Positions 61,795 through 64,000 of a stretch of 64,000 nucleotides of DNA are shown here, one piece after another. The notes beneath the pieces are model-generated. The model did no database searches and was not told the DNA's origin. It worked only from the letters and a program-made list of their open reading frames with translations. The position numbers and the translations under genes are program-made. The number at the start of each line of letters is the position of its first letter. The first letter of the stretch is position 1. The stretch comes from Sphingomonas phyllosphaerae. GTDB taxonomy: Bacteria > Pseudomonadota > Alphaproteobacteria > Sphingomonadales > Sphingomonadaceae. The stretch is from contig NZ_JAPYKH010000008.1 in the NCBI RefSeq assembly GCF_029623345.1, forward strand, positions 62,001-126,000. Direction: 5' to 3'.

Positions 61795-63546
61795 GTGATC
61801 CCGCGCGCGCTGCGCCGCTGGCCTGCCTGGTCGCGCTGGCTCGGCGCGCGCGTGCGCTCGGTCGAGATGCTGTTCGTGCTGGTCGCGGTGCTCGTCGGCA
61901 TGGGCGCGGGGCTGCTCACGGTGGTGCAGGGTGCGCTGGCGCGGGCGCTGCAGCACCTGCTGTACCGCCTGCCTGATGACCTGCGGCTCAGCGGCGCGCC
62001 CGCGCTCGGCTGGCAACAGCTGCTCATTCTGCCGCTCGGCGGCGCGGTGCTGGTCGCGTTCAACCGGCTGGTGGGCGCGCGGCGCCGCTCGCTGGTCGAC
62101 GCGGTCGAGGCCAATGCGCTGCACGGCGGGCAGCTCTCCGCGCGCGACAGCGCGATCGTCTCGGGCCAGACGATCCTGTCGAACGGCTGCGGCGCCTCGG
62201 TCGGGCTGGAGGCGGCCTATGCGCAGCTCGGCGGGCTGATCGCCTCGGCGAGCGGGCGTTGGCTGGCGCTGCGCCGCGTCGATGTCCGGACCCTGGTAGG
62301 GGCGGGCGCGGGGGCGGCGATCGCCGCCGCCTTCGGCGCGCCGCTGGCGGGTGCCTTCTACGCCTTCGAGGTGGTGATCGGGGCCTATACGCCGGCCGCG
62401 ATCGCGCCGGTCGTCGCCGCTGCGTTGGCAGGATCGCAGGTCGCGCAGCGGCTGGGTACCGTTCCCTATATCGTCGCGGTCGAGCGCGGGCCGACCATCC
62501 ATACGCTTGGTTACCTCATCTACGGCCTCCTCGGCGTGCTGTGCGCGCTGATCGGTATCGCGATCATGCGCTCGGTCGGCGCGGTGGAGGCGCAGACGCG
62601 CGCGCGCCTGCCGGCGTGGAGCCGCCCGATCATCGGCGGCGCGCTGTTGGCAGGGCTGGCGGCGGTGTCGCCGCAGGTGCTCTCCGCCGGGCACAAAGCG
62701 CTTCACCTCGACATCACCGAAACGGTGCCGCTCGCCTTCGTGGCGACGATCCTGCTGACCAAGGCGGCCGCCTCGATCGTCTCGCTCGGTTTCGGCTTTC
62801 GCGGCGGATTGTTCTTCGCCTCGCTGTTCCTCGGTACGCTGGTGGGCCATCTCTACGCCGGCGCGTTGGGCTGGATCGCACGGGAGTCGATCCTCAACCC
62901 CGGCAATGCGGCAATGGTGGGGATGGCGGCGCTGGCGGTGGCGGTGATCGGCGCACCCTTCACCATGACGATGCTGGTGCTCGAGGCGACGGGCAATTTC
63001 AGCCTGAGCGGCGCGGTGCTGGCGGCGAGCCTGGTCTCGTCGACGATCGTGCGCCAGTTCTTCGGCTATTCCTTCTCGACGTGGCGGCTCCACCTGCGCG
63101 GCGAGACGATCCGCAGCGCGCGCGATGTCGGCTGGGTCAAGGCGCTGACCGCCGGGCGCATGATGCGGCGCCAGCCCAACATGGTCGCGGGCAGCACCGG
63201 CGCCGCCGAGTTCCGCCGGCGCTACCCGCTCGGCTCGACCAAGCGCGTGATCGTGCTCGACGAGGCCGGCCGCTATGCCGGGATCGTCGACCCTGTCGCG
63301 GCGCATGACGGCGCGGTGGGCGACGACACGCCGGTGCTCGCGCTGGCGCAGGGACGGGGCGAGATGCTGCGGCCGGAGATGGACATCCGCGCGGTGATGG
63401 CGAGCTTCGACGCGGCGCAGCGGGAGGAGCTGGCGGTCGTCGACGTCGCGGGCAGGGTGCTCGGCCTGCTCACCGAGGCGCACGTGCGGCGGCGCTACGG
63501 CGAGGAGCTGGAGAAGAGCCAGCGCGAGCTGTTCGGGGAGGTGTGA
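61795..63546 (+). CDS. ClC-family channel or antiporter with C-terminal CBS domains
   Basis: A 583-residue protein with about ten to twelve hydrophobic helices and two CBS domains in the last 150 residues (for example GSTKRVIVLDEAGRYAGIVD and ELAVVDVAGRVLGLLTEAHV). The gating-glutamate motif is GASVGLEAAYAQ: the Glu is present but the usual GxEGP proline is lost. The GSGIP filter is not recognisable and GxFxP appears as GGLFFAS. Anion selectivity may therefore differ from chloride. The start is GTG at 61795, about 90 bp after the halogenase gene. Confidence 0.88.
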   Translation: MIPRALRRWPAWSRWLGARVRSVEMLFVLVAVLVGMGAGLLTVVQGALARALQHLLYRLPDDLRLSGAPALGWQQLLILPLGGAVLVAFNRLVGARRRSLVDAVEANALHGGQLSARDSAIVSGQTILSNGCGASVGLEAAYAQLGGLIASASGRWLALRRVDVRTLVGAGAGAAIAAAFGAPLAGAFYAFEVVIGAYTPAAIAPVVAAALAGSQVAQRLGTVPYIVAVERGPTIHTLGYLIYGLLGVLCALIGIAIMRSVGAVEAQTRARLPAWSRPIIGGALLAGLAAVSPQVLSAGHKALHLDITETVPLAFVATILLTKAAASIVSLGFGFRGGLFFASLFLGTLVGHLYAGALGWIARESILNPGNAAMVGMAALAVAVIGAPFTMTMLVLEATGNFSLSGAVLAASLVSSTIVRQFFGYSFSTWRLHLRGETIRSARDVGWVKALTAGRMMRRQPNMVAGSTGAAEFRRRYPLGSTKRVIVLDEAGRYAGIVDPVAAHDGAVGDDTPVLALAQGRGEMLRPEMDIRAVMASFDAAQREELAVVDVAGRVLGLLTEAHVRRRYGEELEKSQRELFGEV

Positions 63547-63812
63547 GGCCGCGTCCGCTGAGGCACTGCACTACGTTCGCAAGACGCCGTGTGAGGCATG
63601 ACCGAGGCAATCGGGCAACGGATCGGGCCGAGGCCGTTCCTGACGCCAACGCCTGCCTGGGCTGAGGTGTTCTGCCGGATTTCGGGATTGTGGCATTCGC
63701 CTAACGCGCCCGCGCTCGTCAATCGGCGCGACCCGATCAGCTGGCTAGTAGGTCGGGGCCTGGAGGCGCACACCCGGCAGCTACCGACCCAACAACCACA
63801 CCGCTGTGCAGC

Positions 63813-63887
63813 TGGTGACCCCTACGGGAATCGAACCCGTGTTTTCGCCGTGAGAGGGCGACGTCCTAACCGCTAGACGAAGGGGCC
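63813..63887 (-). tRNA. tRNA-Glu (anticodon CTC)
   Basis: Read on the reverse strand: acceptor GGCCCCT/AGGGGTC (one G-U), D region GTCTAGCGGTTAGGAC, anticodon stem TCGCC/GGCGA with loop CTCTCAC and CTC at 63854-63852, T loop TTCGATT, discriminator A and encoded CCA. It reads GAG codons. The 266 bases before it (63547-63812) hold no gene I can support. Confidence 0.97.
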
Positions 63888-64000
63888 GTGCGCGGTGTGG
63901 AGGCGCGCTGTTAGGAGGCGGTGAGCGCGCCGTCAAGCGACTTTCGCCGCGCCGCACCCAGCGTCACGCGCTTTTCTCGCGCTACCCCGGGTACGATGCC

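Noticed and set aside
63601..63876. A 92-codon frame across the tRNA-Glu region
   Set aside because: Its C-terminal part (DPYGNRTRVFAVRG) is just translation of the tRNA gene, a well-known false gene.
1..64000. CRISPR arrays, insertion sequences or prophage genes
   Set aside because: No regular short direct repeats with unique spacers, and no transposase, integrase or phage structural protein was recognised.

Overview
The window is one continuous piece of a GC-rich alphaproteobacterial chromosome, most likely Sphingomonas or a close sphingomonad. The evidence is the three complete and one partial TonB-dependent receptors, a PEPxxWA-type CTERM protein, the conserved orders argD-argF-hslO and dnaJ-like/brkB/fabI/GNAT, the petABC operon beside hemF and trmL, and dispersed CGTCATCC...GGATGACG intergenic inverted repeats. 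There is no phage, integrase, transposase or CRISPR array. Most of the window is core genome with small accessory insertions.

Layout. 1-0.6 kb: start of a siderophore-type TonB receptor (reverse) behind a Fur-like palindrome. 0.8-4.5 kb: purA, a secreted low-complexity protein, aroC and a GNAT. 4.5-7.2 kb: an overlapping reverse operon, J-protein > BrkB > FabI > GNAT. 7.3-10.9 kb: argD, a highly structured intergenic element, argF and hslO (Hsp33). 11.1-12.6 kb: a possible small RNA with a strong terminator, then queC-queE. 12.6-16 kb: a CTERM protein, a gene-poor stretch of lower GC, a secreted protein, a methionine-rich lipoprotein and lipB. 16-19.5 kb: two membrane proteins, a GNAT, hemF and trmL. 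19.7-22.4 kb: petABC (cytochrome bc1). 22.6-28.2 kb: a TonB receptor, tRNA-Arg(CCT), a GH39 enzyme, a DUF1080 protein and a small acidic protein. 28.2-31.6 kb: kdpDE without kdpFABC beside it. 31.9-35.5 kb: an S10-type peptidase, a MarR regulator divergent from ilvE, and tRNA-Gln(TTG). 35.6-38.3 kb: a proline-rich OB-fold-like protein divergent from an OmpR/PhoP-type two-component system, with a PhoP-like box between them. 38.4-43.3 kb: a GH43 enzyme, an aldo/keto reductase with an SDR, and a chemoreceptor. 43.5-46.6 kb: a DUF2946 protein with a TonB receptor (probable metal uptake) and two small proteins. 46.8-50.7 kb: the tesA/ybbA/ybbP-like locus. 50.8-54.7 kb: a paoABC-type molybdenum aldehyde oxidoreductase operon. 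55-61.7 kb: a large TonB-Xanth-Caul receptor followed by SapC, a JmjC/cupin_8 protein and a flavin-dependent tryptophan-halogenase homologue. 61.8-63.5 kb: a divergent ClC-family protein with CBS domains. 63.8 kb: tRNA-Glu(CTC).

The most interesting unit is 54.9-61.7 kb. A consensus-like -35 element overlaps a LacI-type palindrome upstream of the receptor, a strong terminator follows the receptor, and three translationally coupled genes then encode SapC, a cupin_8 protein and a halogenase that keeps its catalytic residues. This suggests uptake of an unknown substrate coupled to oxidative or halogenating chemistry. The receptor/halogenase association is known in related bacteria, but its substrate is not established.
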